Below, one piece after another: positions 54,843 through 64,000 of a DNA stretch of 64,000 nucleotides. This DNA comes from Pyrrhosoma nymphula (Eukaryota; Arthropoda; Insecta; Odonata; Coenagrionidae). Made by a program: the position numbers and the translations under genes. Where the stretch lies: contig OY754329.1 of assembly GCA_963573305.1 (NCBI GenBank), forward strand, positions 61,811,084 through 61,875,083. Reading direction: 5' to 3'. Position 1 is the first letter of the stretch, and each line of letters starts with the position of its first letter. Below the pieces are notes generated by a model that saw only the letters and a program-made list of their open reading frames with translations, made no database searches and was not told the origin of the DNA.

Positions 54843-56200
54843 AATTACGCACTGGACTTGAATCTGCTCCTACAAGAAAACTAGCCCCCCACCTCAATGC
54901 TCTCTTCAGGAAATTCACAGGTTTCAGTCCAAAATATGGTGTGAAGAATTCAACGGAATTGTGCCGTGTACTTAGCCAGAGAGAGCTCCCGTCGTCTAAA
55001 CACACCTTAGTGTCCTTCGACGCGAAAAACCTTTTCACCAACATTCCCGTTTCCGAAGCCATTGACGATGCTGAGAAAGTACTAAGAAATACCGGGGCAG
55101 AACCTCCATTCCTCAGCGAGTTCGTGAAAATTCTAAAAGTGTGTTGACCAAATTTTTTTAAATTTAACGACCAATTTTTCCAACAAAAAGACGGTTTAGC
55201 TACCTCTATCACCACTCCTGGCAGATCTATATATGGACGATTTTGAGGAAAAGTTATTCAATGGCAGTTCGGTGAACACCAATTTCATAAATTGTTAGTA
55301 CAGATATGTTGACGACGTGTTCACCGTGTGGACAGGTACAGATAGACAACTGGATATATTTTTGAGTAAAGTGAACTCCCAGGGCAAAAACATTCAATTC
55401 ACGTATGAAAAAGAGAGAAACAACAGTTTAAACTTCCTAGACATCACGATTTCAACCACGAGCAAAGGATACGAGTTTTCCATCCATCGTAAAGAAACCA
55501 CTACCGACCATGTCATCCCTTCCGACTCTCGCCACCACCCCTCTCAAAAGATGTCCGCATTCCATTTTATGTTAAACAGATTGCTTAACATTCCACTCTC
55601 TCCGTGTAACTTTGACAAGGAACTCAACACAGTGAAAACCATCGAAGTGAACAATGTATATAGTGAAGCTGTGATTCAGAAATGGTTGATAAAAACACTC
55701 CATCAGAGCTCAAAAACTGTTATACGGGTCATTTCGCAAAGAATAAAATAAACGTTGGTGTAAACTTTTGTATCACGGGAATTTAACCCAAAGCGTTGCT
55801 AACCTCTTTTCCAAGGAAAAATTCAACAATGCCTACTACAACAGGGGCAACCTAAGGAAATTATTAAGTAAAACCAAAGACAAAATAGACATTAAGGAAA
55901 AAAGTGGAATCTATAGACTGAGGTGTAGTGAATGCAAGGCAGTGTATGTGGGGCAGACAGGGATATAAATCAGAGTGAGAACGTAGGAGCATAAGAGACA
56001 TTGGCGGAATGGCCAGGTCGAAAGATCTCATTTCGCAAAACACCCGTGGGAATGTGACCACAAAAGTGACTTCGTGCCTGAGATTCTTCATCTGGAAAGA
56101 AAAGGATGCAGGATGGACTCACTGGAGCAGATGGAGATAAGAAAATTCCTGAAAGAAGAGCACCTCCTAAACGAGAATATTTTTTGAAAATATATCCCCC
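54843..56200 (+). pseudogene. Penelope-like element, copy 2: RT plus GIY-YIG endonuclease, broken
   Basis: Frame pieces in order: 54843-55147 (KLAPHLNALFRKFTGFSPKY, motif A HTLVSFDAKNLFTNIPV), a damaged motif B' near 55185-55210, then YRYVDDVFTVW near 55295-55330 and the thumb-like SLNFLDITISTTSKGYEFSI to 55751. The GIY-YIG nuclease follows: SGIYRLRCSECKAVYVGQTG near 55903-55962, then RVRT and EHKRH. Frames 2, 0 and 1 are used in turn and stops interrupt the nuclease, so it is inactive. GIY-YIG after RT is the defining order of endonuclease-bearing PLEs. Confidence 0.88.
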
Positions 56201-56720
56201 TCTTAGATGTCACTCTTTCCTTAACCTAGACCCTTAAGCAACCCCTCCCATCTTAGTCATACCTTCAAAACACTTCCTTAATTGCTACCTCTCCATATCC
56301 CCAACACTTCCCCCCCCCTTCTCCCTACCACCTGCAGTGAGGCACACTGCTTACCCAAAGTCCATCTATGCAGCCCCTCCCCACCCTATCCCTTCCCCTA
56401 ACCCCGCCCCGCCAACCACCAAAACATACACTCCACCCTTTCCTCCTACCTATTCATTTTCCCCCCTCCCACTGCCTTTCCTTTCCCCCTCCTGTCACTG
56501 CCTTTCTTCTCTTCTCTCCCCCCCTATACCCTACCAGCTTCATTATATATTCTATGCTTGACTTGAAAATTTACCTGAAGATGTCGCTCATGCGATGAAT
56601 CCGGTCGTATTGAATAAAATCCATTGTAAAATTTACAAAGTTTTTTTTTCTTCTGTCAATATGGAATTTTACAAAGTAACGCCTGAGAATGTCGAGTTCA
56701 AATCATCAAATAACCGCTGA
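56200..56720 (+). mobile_element. Terminal segment of PLE copy 2
   Basis: A long pyrimidine-rich 3' region (56200-56560) is followed by a hammerhead-like motif, AATAAA (56612-56617), a T tract and the short ORF start MEFYKVTPENVEFKSS (ATG at 56661). It parallels the 53310-53720 segment. Confidence 0.6.
56572..56609 (+). ncRNA. Degenerate hammerhead-like motif in PLE copy 2
   Basis: CTGAAGA (56575-56581) fits the CUGANGA core. The following GTCGC/GCGAT arms form stem II around TCAT. GAA (56597-56599) and the near-palindrome TCCGGT then lead to C and GTA, which pairs with TAC just before CTGAAGA. The base after GAA is T where A is expected, so this copy is probably inactive. Confidence 0.45.
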
Positions 56721-57634
56721 AGCCTCCGTACCAATTTCATGGCTCAATATAGATAGAGTGGTTGATGCCAGCAGAGAAGTAAAGACAAACAAATTTATGG
56801 ACTAGAATGGATAATCACACTTGGAAAACAGGATCGTATCACTGACTCCATTATAGTCTCTTGACTGACAGCATAAAAATTGAGCAATCACAGGTGTAGT
56901 AGAACGTTTCCTTTTTAACGAAGGAGAAACCAGCTTAAATTTGAGGGGAACATGAGGATGGTCTAAGAGTGTATTACTGCAGGGGGAATGACTCTTCAGA
57001 AGAAATTCGATCCCTGCATGTGGTAAGCGTCATGAGGACGAGATATTGAACTGAAGACCACTCTACGCTTTTCTTTAAGAAATTTCCGGGATTCAGAGTT
57101 TCACTCCACCCTCCCTTAATAGGTATACCCTTATCCAAGGTTCTTTAAAGTAAATTACTATGGTAAATTCTTTACTGACCTTGACCATTATCCATCCTAA
57201 AATCCTCAGTAACCGGTGTACTTCGATTCCCTACTAGAAACTTCCTCTACCTATCTGCTGATTTAACCGAATTTGGTGCAGATTTTGAGACTCTTTAAAC
57301 GGGCTTTTAAATGTAAAGTATTTTTTAATTTGAGTGTGTGAGTCACGTAACTTGTCGTGCGGTAGTTTAAAATATTATCTTCTCCAATATATATTCATGA
57401 AATTTGAGCATTTTTTTTTAAGTCATGCCTAAGTTCATCATCAGTTTGCATCAATTTTACCGTGGATTATAAAGACCGCTACTTAGAAATTCAACATTGT
57501 TTTGTTCAAGAGGTTTTTGACACGTTTTTGTTTTCGTCCGCAGGGAATGTTGGTAAACAAAGTGCTCGTAACTGACATTGGGCGTCCAACCTTTGAATTA
57601 CTGTTTTGGACCATATTATTAAATTAGGATTAAA
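56721..57634. other. Intergenic, nothing recognised
   Basis: No element, repeat or gene was identified. The right end should hold the promoter and 5' UTR of the small gene starting at 57635. Confidence 0.5.
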
Positions 57635-58189
57635 ATGGGGTCTATTACAGAATATTTTGATGTCTTTAACAAATTTTCCAATAGAGAGTCGTCAATACAG
57701 CTCAAACTGAAGGCATTGTGAGTCAATCGATAGCAGTAGTAAATTAACATGGTTGATGTTATTTCTTATGTGCGTAATTATTCAATTTTAAGGGAAAAAA
57801 TGTATGCGACTCGGAGCCCTGAGTCAACCAAGGAAAAAAGAATTTCAGCTTATGACGAATTGGAAAATGATTTGATTCGTAAACGAATTGAAACATTGGG
57901 GCGTAAGAACGCGTATTCAAGGAACATGTCGTTTCTGAAGGTACCTTTGTCGGTATTTTCATACCTTATATGTATTCGCTCATATCCTTTTTCGAACATC
58001 TTTGGTATTGCTTTTCAGGAGCTAAATGTAGCTGAAACACAACTCCGCTTGATGGCATGTTTTTGCCCAACGGACTTTTACCTTCAGGCGTGTAAAACTA
58101 AGTTTATGAAAATGAAATCCGTAATGGATACAGAAGTGAAGAGTAAAGAAAAGCCTACAAAGAAGAAGACCCAAATTTGTGCCAAATGA
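57635..58189 (+). CDS. Unrecognised small gene, 3 exons, 133 aa
   Basis: The proposed exons are 57635-57717, 57793-57940 and 58019-58189 (stop). The introns are 75 and 78 bp with GTGAGT...TTTTAAG and GTACCT...TTTTCAG borders. The joined product begins MGSITEYFDVFNKFSNRESS, is charged and probably helical in the middle (DELENDLIRKRIETLGRKNA), then has ELNVAETQLRLMACFCPTDF and a Lys-rich tail. No signal peptide or membrane segment is seen. I do not recognise the family. An alternative reading is an intronless 146-codon frame from 57749. The spliced model is preferred because it removes a hydrophobic insert with intron-like borders and adds a well-placed ATG. Confidence 0.6.
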
Positions 58190-59584
58190 ATTTTGAATGC
58201 CAGTTCGTTCATTGATCTCATATTAAGGATGTACGTTGTCTGCCAGCGTTCGTGTAGAGCCTCATTAATGTGGATATATATATAATATGACTCCGTGTGA
58301 TTTATTGCTTCGATGATTGCGCATATTCATTTTGAGGAATGATTTGCTCGGAATGCAGTTCATGTGGCAAGGAAGCAAGTAATTTATTGCATAGTTTTTA
58401 AATGGTATCTTGTTCTTATGATCACAAGTATTTCATTAGGATTCCAGTTTACCACACTGGCTCACACCATTGTTTAAAGAGAGAAAAAAATATATTTTAC
58501 TACCACTTGTATTTTCCTGTCATATTTATAAAGTTGTGTGGTTATGTTTCTGTTGCTAACCAATCACAGACTAAAACTATAATGCCTTTCCATAAAATTT
58601 GGCTACATTTTCAGAAAACCATTATAAAATATCTAGTCAATGTGGTAACATTTCAAACTTTCGTCTAGATAAGCCTAAATGTTGTTCATTCATTAACTCA
58701 AAAGGAAAGCTGTTTGCTAATATTAAGTAAATTAGTCTACAATCACATGAAAGGGATACAATTCTTAGTCAAAGGTTTAAAAAAAAGTTGTATACCATGC
58801 AATTCTTGAGCTATCTGCTTACCCTTTTCTCGTTTAAAACATTTCACAAACAGGTATGCATTCACTTTTGACAAACTTCTCTAGTGTTTCGGTATGTTAC
58901 ACGTGTGCACTGTTTAACATCTAATTGATGAATCCTCGACGAAGAAACCTTAGTTTATTCTCCAATAGAATTTTTGCTCATAAATTATTGCATAATTAAG
59001 ATAGCACTTTGCACTATCCTGGATGGCTAATTTTGCAGTTCTCTATTTGGTTTATTTCCTTCCAGTACCACTGATGGAAGGGGATGAATAGAGGGGTCCA
59101 ATGAAGACATTTTGTATTCTATTTATTATAACATATCTAAATTTAATGTATAGAAATAACAGTTTACAGTCATTATGCATCTCCATTATTTATCCACTAA
59201 TTTCATTGTGGGAAGTAATGTTTGCTGGTTATCGTTCTACAGATTGTAAAATGTCACTGGATTAATCTACCATGTACCAAGGTTTCTTGGACAGTAATTT
59301 CAGGCATTTTACTCCATAGCTATGTGTATATTTAAATGTTATTTATGTGTACATTTAGGAATTTTTTAGAATACAAACCAGTTTCACGTGGATTTGTGTT
59401 TCTTTATACTGTTTAGAAATTGAGTAAACACTAATAAATGTGCACATTCATACATCTCTAATGAAGGCATCATTTCTTCAAGGAACTTGGACCTTTTTTT
59501 CTGGAATTACCATGCTACAATAAATAATTTAACTTATTTTTATCAGCACAACGGAAACACTCCCTATTATTAAAAATTAACATT
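58190..59584. other. Intergenic between convergent genes
   Basis: AT-rich sequence containing the 3' ends of the small plus-strand gene and the minus-strand hydrolase. No repeat or RNA gene was recognised. Confidence 0.55.
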
Positions 59585-60420
59585 CTAACAATTTAAAAAA
59601 TTGACAACGAGATCCACAACTCTCGTTGCATCATTTAAATGTACATGGTGTGTCCCCGGAATTTCATGAAATTCAAACTTTTCAGCTGACTCTCTTATTT
59701 TGGACAACACTTCATGGTAGTACTCTTCCTTGTCAAAAATCATCCCAGGCCTAGCCTTGATATTCAAAACTTTGCATTTAATGCTAGAAGCGAATTCCAT
59801 GACAGTTTCTTTGCTCAAAAATCCTAAGCCACCTACTTTTACACGAACATCTCGACTGAAATGATATCCTTTTCCATCAGTTGATCTTTCCAATCCTCTC
59901 TTCATCAATACATTGCAAGATTCTTCTGTCAATGATCCTCTATATGCAGTCAACACCAGGTCAAGGGCTTCCTCATACGTATAGGCAGGCAACACCTTAT
60001 CTAGCGTTTTTTCATAATCTAAAACCTTGTCAACAATTGCACTTATCCCTTGCACCATATTTTTACTGTCTTTTATGACAGGACTTGCTATATCTATGCA
60101 GATTAAATGTTCAACTTCATTAGGGTATGAACCGGCATACATGAACCCAATACCACCTCCAAGAGAGTGGCCAAGAATTGATATTTTATCCCACTTAAAA
60201 TGCTTAACAATACGGCGTAATACCACCAATCCATCCCAATACAAATAATAACTTTGTCCCACTGGATAATGAGAAGATTTACCATGACCTGGCAAATCAA
60301 ATGCTAGTAAGCTCATTGTTGAAGGCAAAAGAGGTGCCAGGTTGTCAAATGTTCCAGCATTGTCCTGCCATCCATGAAGAGCAATAATTGGTTTCACCTG
60401 GCGTGGTCCCCACCACTTCC
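59585..60420 (-). CDS. SERHL: SERHL-like exon 2
   Basis: The acceptor on the minus strand is CTGTGTTGCAG. The exon carries the whole catalytic domain and ends VVNFLNC and TAG. The open frame also extends 46 nt upstream through the intron end, which would give an N-terminus without the conserved PWG segment, so the spliced model is better. Confidence 0.94.
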
Positions 60421-60570
60421 CTGCAACACAGCAGTATATTGATGTGAGGTAAAACCTACAATGCATACATACCTCTTGCCCCTGGCTAACATCTACTTAC
60501 CGCAAATGCTACCCCATGGCATTGGAATTTCAATTTCCTCGACATTGATACTGCTTGAAAGTCCCTCCAT
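59585..60570 (-). CDS. SERHL: Serine hydrolase-like protein (SERHL/kraken type), 2 exons, 301 aa
   Basis: This alpha/beta hydrolase has unknown natural substrate; relatives are linked to peroxisomes in mammals and to gut in Drosophila (kraken). Exon 1 is 60570-60501 (M to SIC, phase 1) and exon 2 is 60420-59585. The join gives PMPWGSICGKWWGPRQVKPI, matching the conserved VPWG...GKWxG start of the family. The oxyanion turn HGWQDN is at about residues 39-44, DLPGHGKS near 65-72, the nucleophile elbow GHSLGGG has Ser at about 109, and the C-terminal GTHHVHLND carries the catalytic His near 281. Length fits the family (about 310 residues). Confidence 0.93.
60501..60570 (-). CDS. SERHL: SERHL-like exon 1
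   Basis: The exon encodes MEGLSSSINVEEIEIPMPWG and SIC, then a GTAAGT donor. The EIxIPxPWG sequence is characteristic of the N-terminus of this family. Confidence 0.88.
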
Positions 60571-61532
60571 TGCCAAGTAATACCTCTGATTCTTTCTTTT
60601 TCTTCGGATTGTTTTATTTTATTAATACGATGACTCGAGAGAAAGGAATGCGTGAAGGTGCTACATACATAAATTTTCTGGTCGTGATAAAATAAACTGG
60701 TGTTTATAACAATTTACCTAGCAAACTCCAGAGTCATTGCTTGGGTAATCGCTGATAAATAAGTTCCAATCTATGTCAAATCCAAGAACCCTATAGGGTT
60801 CTTGGTCAAATCATTTTTTCCGCATTAACAGGGTTGCCAGTTGCCCGCTATTGCATTTCGATGCTTCTTTGTTTTGCAAATGCAACAGCTTCGAATATTT
60901 TTGTGTACATTTTTTACTTATTGTGAGATATGTTAGATACAATTTACCTTTACAATTTACTTTACGGCCTTGGACCCACTCCGTCTATTGAGAATGTCAA
61001 GAATTGGGTTCTTGGGTAATGTTTATGTCAAAGTTTGTCCCTGTTAAAAATTGCTCAAAAGATCTCATTTTTTAAAGCTCGGTCTTAATTCTTATTGTAA
61101 ATAATTGACGTAACTGATTGTGAACTATTTGAAATAATTTTTCTGTCTCAAAATGAAATGGAATCGATAACTCGATCCGTTTTTTGTGAGATTATGCATT
61201 TAAGTCGACGATTCCAAAATTTATTTATTACAACATCTCCAAATTTTATTTTTTGATCCGTGGCATTGTGGTTGAGCGCCAATAACTCATGCCTGATGAT
61301 GCTGCCTATTCCCTGGCGCTGCTTTCGAATGTAGCTGTTCTTTCATAAATTATAAAATAACTGAAGTGTAGCGTAATTTTGTTGTTCGTATACAATCTTT
61401 GGTGTGTTCGGCCATTGAAAGAGTTGGCGAAAGATCAGCGTGAAAGATGTATCACCACCATAACGTTATCGATTCAGCTTATAATGGAGTTTAGTTGATT
61501 TGTAATCGCGTTAGTGTTGGCAGTTCTCCGGA
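60571..61532. promoter_or_regulatory. Divergent intergenic region with a 24-bp palindrome
   Basis: The region lies between the minus-strand hydrolase (ATG 60570) and the plus-strand gene starting at 61533, so it should contain both promoters. It includes a perfect 24-bp palindrome at 60782-60805 (half-site CCAAGAACCCTA), flanked on both sides by TCAAAT. A related TTGGGTTCTTGGG lies near 61005. No core promoter element is certain. Confidence 0.5.
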
Positions 61533-62290
61533 ATGACAATGTGCAGTTTTCACAGTGATACTTGGGGAACCTGGAAGTTTAGTGATAGCTCACAAGAACA
61601 GTTAAAGTCACTGGCAGCTCTCTTCGAGTGCCAGTCGTCTCGCCCGAAAGATTGTAATTATTTGAAAAGTAAATCATGGCGCTTTATATTGGACAATTTG
61701 AAAACCAAAAAGTTACATATTCTTAATAGCGTTTCTGCGATTGATGTAAGTGAAACCGAAAGATGCTTCCGTGAATCTCAAGCTAATGAGTTGAAATCCG
61801 ATCCCCTGGAAGTTACCGGTTCCAAAGATGATGATGCTTTCAATGATGAATCCGTGGATGATGTGTACAGTTCAGAGTCGGAGTTACTTGTAAGAATAAA
61901 TATGAATTATGTAGTAAGATTTTTTATTGCCAATAATTTTGTTCTCATTTATTCTACTATGAACTGATATATCCGTTTAAATATTTTTTACTCTAATCCT
62001 AAACTTTACCCTGATTATCTCAGGAACCAATTGCTGATGAGGGGGACGATGAAGCTTCTAAAATCACGGGTGATATTTGCGACTATTTAAAAAAAGAGCC
62101 AATGCCTGGTCTATCTGCTAAGATAGAAGGAAATGAAGTTGTGAAAATTCTAAAAGCCATTAAGCATAGTTTATCTGAAGAGGAAAGCATGGCTAATCTT
62201 TTGCTAAGTTTGTGCCCTCCAGTGGAAGAAAATATGCTCGCTCAAAGCAGATGGGCCCCGGCTCTCTACCAGCATGTTATTTTACCTGAG
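61533..62290 (+). CDS. Unrecognised gene, first two coding exons (continues right)
   Basis: Exon 61533-61889 (119 codons) ends at a GTAAGA donor. Exon 62024-62290 (89 codons) lies between CTCAG and GTAAGT. Both junctions are phase 0. The product starts MTMCSFHSDTWGTWKFSDSS, has KSWRFILDNLKTKKLHILNS, an acidic Ser/Asp-rich stretch (DDDAFNDESVDDVYSSESEL), then a helical part with EVVKILKAIKHSLSEEESMA, LLLSLCPPVEENM and SRWAPALYQHVILPE. It looks like the N-terminus of a larger nuclear or cytosolic protein without signal peptide. I do not recognise the family. Later exons must lie to the right; none could be supported in 62291-64000. Confidence 0.72.
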
Positions 62291-64000
62291 GTAAGTATGT
62301 TACTGCTATCAATACTCAAGTAAAGTCTGTTCAGTAATCATGTTATTCATCAGTCAGTATGTCAGTAATTCTACACATTTACATGTCAACATCATCAGAT
62401 TTCCATCAGTTTCAGTGGAGAGAGCTAGCGAGTGCCAGGTCATTAGGTAGAAAGGGTGTGCCAGCTCATTTTATATTTGCAAGGGTCTGTGGCCTCTGTG
62501 CCAGTGCAGTTGCAAGGCATTTTATTGCACAGCTTACCTGCTGCCATAGAAAAGTTTTATCACGAGGTCGCTTTTTAAGGTGGTTTAAGGGAGATAGTTC
62601 CCTAGTCCTAGTGGAGACCATATTAAAATTTTATTTTTTTATTTCAGCGTCTGTAAGAAGTGAAATAAATATCGCTATATTAATGGTGCTAAGATTTAGT
62701 TATATATGACCACATTTTCAGTAATTATATAAATAAAGCTACATAAGTTATTTGACTCATTTCCTCACACCGTATGGATGAAAACCCTTCAAAACAACAG
62801 GTTTTTTGCGATTCTGTAAAAATTACTTAATAGATTAATTTTTATAAATACCTAGTTGAGAAAACATACAAAAAGCCAGTTTCATTTTAGAGTTAGATTG
62901 TTGCCGTATTCATGTCATTCCCTTGCCTCTCCACTCCAGCTCCAACTCCAGCCCCTCATCATGCTCCCATCCTAAATTTTCCTCCCTCTTGCTTATACAA
63001 TTAATTAAACCATGCTCAACAGCTGAAGAGGGCTTGCACCCGTGGCAGCGCTAAAGAACTACTAATAACTGGAACTTGAAAACTATACACCGTTAGTTTT
63101 TTGACGAAATCTAGGTGCTAGAAGTTCCTATTTTTTTTTTAATATTCTCCCTCTGGAGCGCACAGCCGTAATCTATCCCATGTAAAACAGCTTGCATTTT
63201 CAGGCAAATTGCTCGAAGAGTAGTTCGGCAAGGGGTTTATATTTTGATATCATTGAAAAGATGAGTTTTCTTTCCTTTAAAATGAGGCCAAATTCATCAA
63301 ATTCTAGGTGAAGTGATTTTTCGCTCAAACTACCTTAACCTGCAAGAAGGTTAAAATGTTAGCAATTTGATGGTATGAAGACTTGCAACATTGTAGAAGC
63401 AATAGTTCAGTTACATTGAGTTATAGTAGAAGCTGGGGGTGTTTCATACACCCCACGCACATGATCATGGTGAACTCTGTAGTATTGTCGACGCGATGTT
63501 GACGAGTAAGAAACATAAACAGGCGCATTGTAATAGCTATGTTACTTATAGAGAACCCCCCCCTCTCCCTCGTTACCTGCCGTAGGTTTTAAGGCAACCT
63601 CCTCCCCCCCCCCCCCAAGTTGGTACTTTAGTTTATACACGTCCCCTTGGTTACGTATTGATTTAAACGTGAACAAACGTGAGGGAATTGGAAAAAATCT
63701 TGTTTATTCTCAGTAATATTGCATTAATAGTCTTACTATGTGGCAATATAGGTTTCAATTAATTAATGCCACATTACTGTCATCGTGATGTAATGGTATT
63801 TTCTCAGATTATCGCGGAATTGCCATTTAAAAGTTAGTTCTTGAAGTCACATAATTCCTCGGAAGCAGCCCCAGATATAAGGCTTTCTTGAAGTAGAAGT
63901 TTCTGTGAAGGGTGCGAGAAAATGCGTGTAGAGCCGTAGGATAGTAGGAAATGCAAAATAGGTACAATATAGTTAGCTAGGTATAACGTAGCTATAAGTA
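62291..64000. other. Probable intron and flanking sequence, no supported exon
   Basis: A 116-codon open stretch at 62359-62709 has no recognisable domain. C-tract sequence near 63549-63617 resembles the G/C-tract repeats elsewhere in the window. The rest is AT-rich. Confidence 0.5.

Noticed and set aside
57749..58189. Single-exon 146-codon gene model
   Set aside because: It includes an intron-like hydrophobic insert with GTACCT...TTTTCAG borders and starts in a segment that has acceptor-like sequence. The three-exon model is more coherent.
61275..61330. CTGATGA sequence as a third hammerhead
   Set aside because: No GAAA box or pairing arms at suitable distance follow it.
62359..62709. 116-codon ORF as the next exon of the gene at 61533
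   Set aside because: It has no acceptor in phase 0 near its start, and the translation lacks any continuity with the preceding exon.

Overview
The window is eukaryotic genomic DNA, AT-rich, with GT-AG introns, short exons in long introns, and heavy transposable-element content (hAT, piggyBac-like, Penelope-like, LINE and tRNA-derived SINE remnants). Protein matches and element types point to an arthropod, most likely an insect. Nothing in the window fixes the species.

Layout. (1) About 218-29393, + strand: most of a peroxidasin gene, entered inside its first Ig domain. Fifteen exons can be joined in frame. They give the second half of one Ig domain, two complete Ig domains, the whole haem peroxidase domain with all expected active-site residues, a coiled coil and the first part of a VWC domain, then a stop. 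Introns hold LINE pieces, MITE-like elements, a piggyBac-like fossil and minisatellites. (2) 32536-35463, - strand: a complete three-exon ACOT13/THEM2-type hotdog acyl-CoA thioesterase of 143 residues. (3) 36.6-57.5 kb: a gene-poor block of mobile elements. It contains an 808-bp non-autonomous hAT element with a perfect 8-bp target duplication, a decayed hAT transposase, two Penelope-like element (PLE) copies, SINEs, MITEs, a 2.6-kb interval bounded by a 36-bp perfect inverted repeat, and a near-perfect 89-bp-arm hairpin. (4) 57635-58189, + strand: a small unrecognised gene with two introns under 80 bp. (5) 59585-60570, - strand: a two-exon serine hydrolase-like (SERHL/kraken type) alpha/beta hydrolase. 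(6) 61533-62290 and beyond, + strand: the 5' part of an unrecognised gene, divergent from the hydrolase.

The genes are unrelated housekeeping or extracellular-matrix genes, with no operon or shared pathway. The most interesting structures are in the mobile-element block. Two hammerhead-ribozyme-like motifs (near 53525 and 56572) each lie upstream of an AATAAA and a short conserved ORF start, as expected for PLE terminal repeats. In the second PLE copy, an antisense fragment of its own RT gene is fused to what looks like a non-LTR retrotransposon RT fragment.
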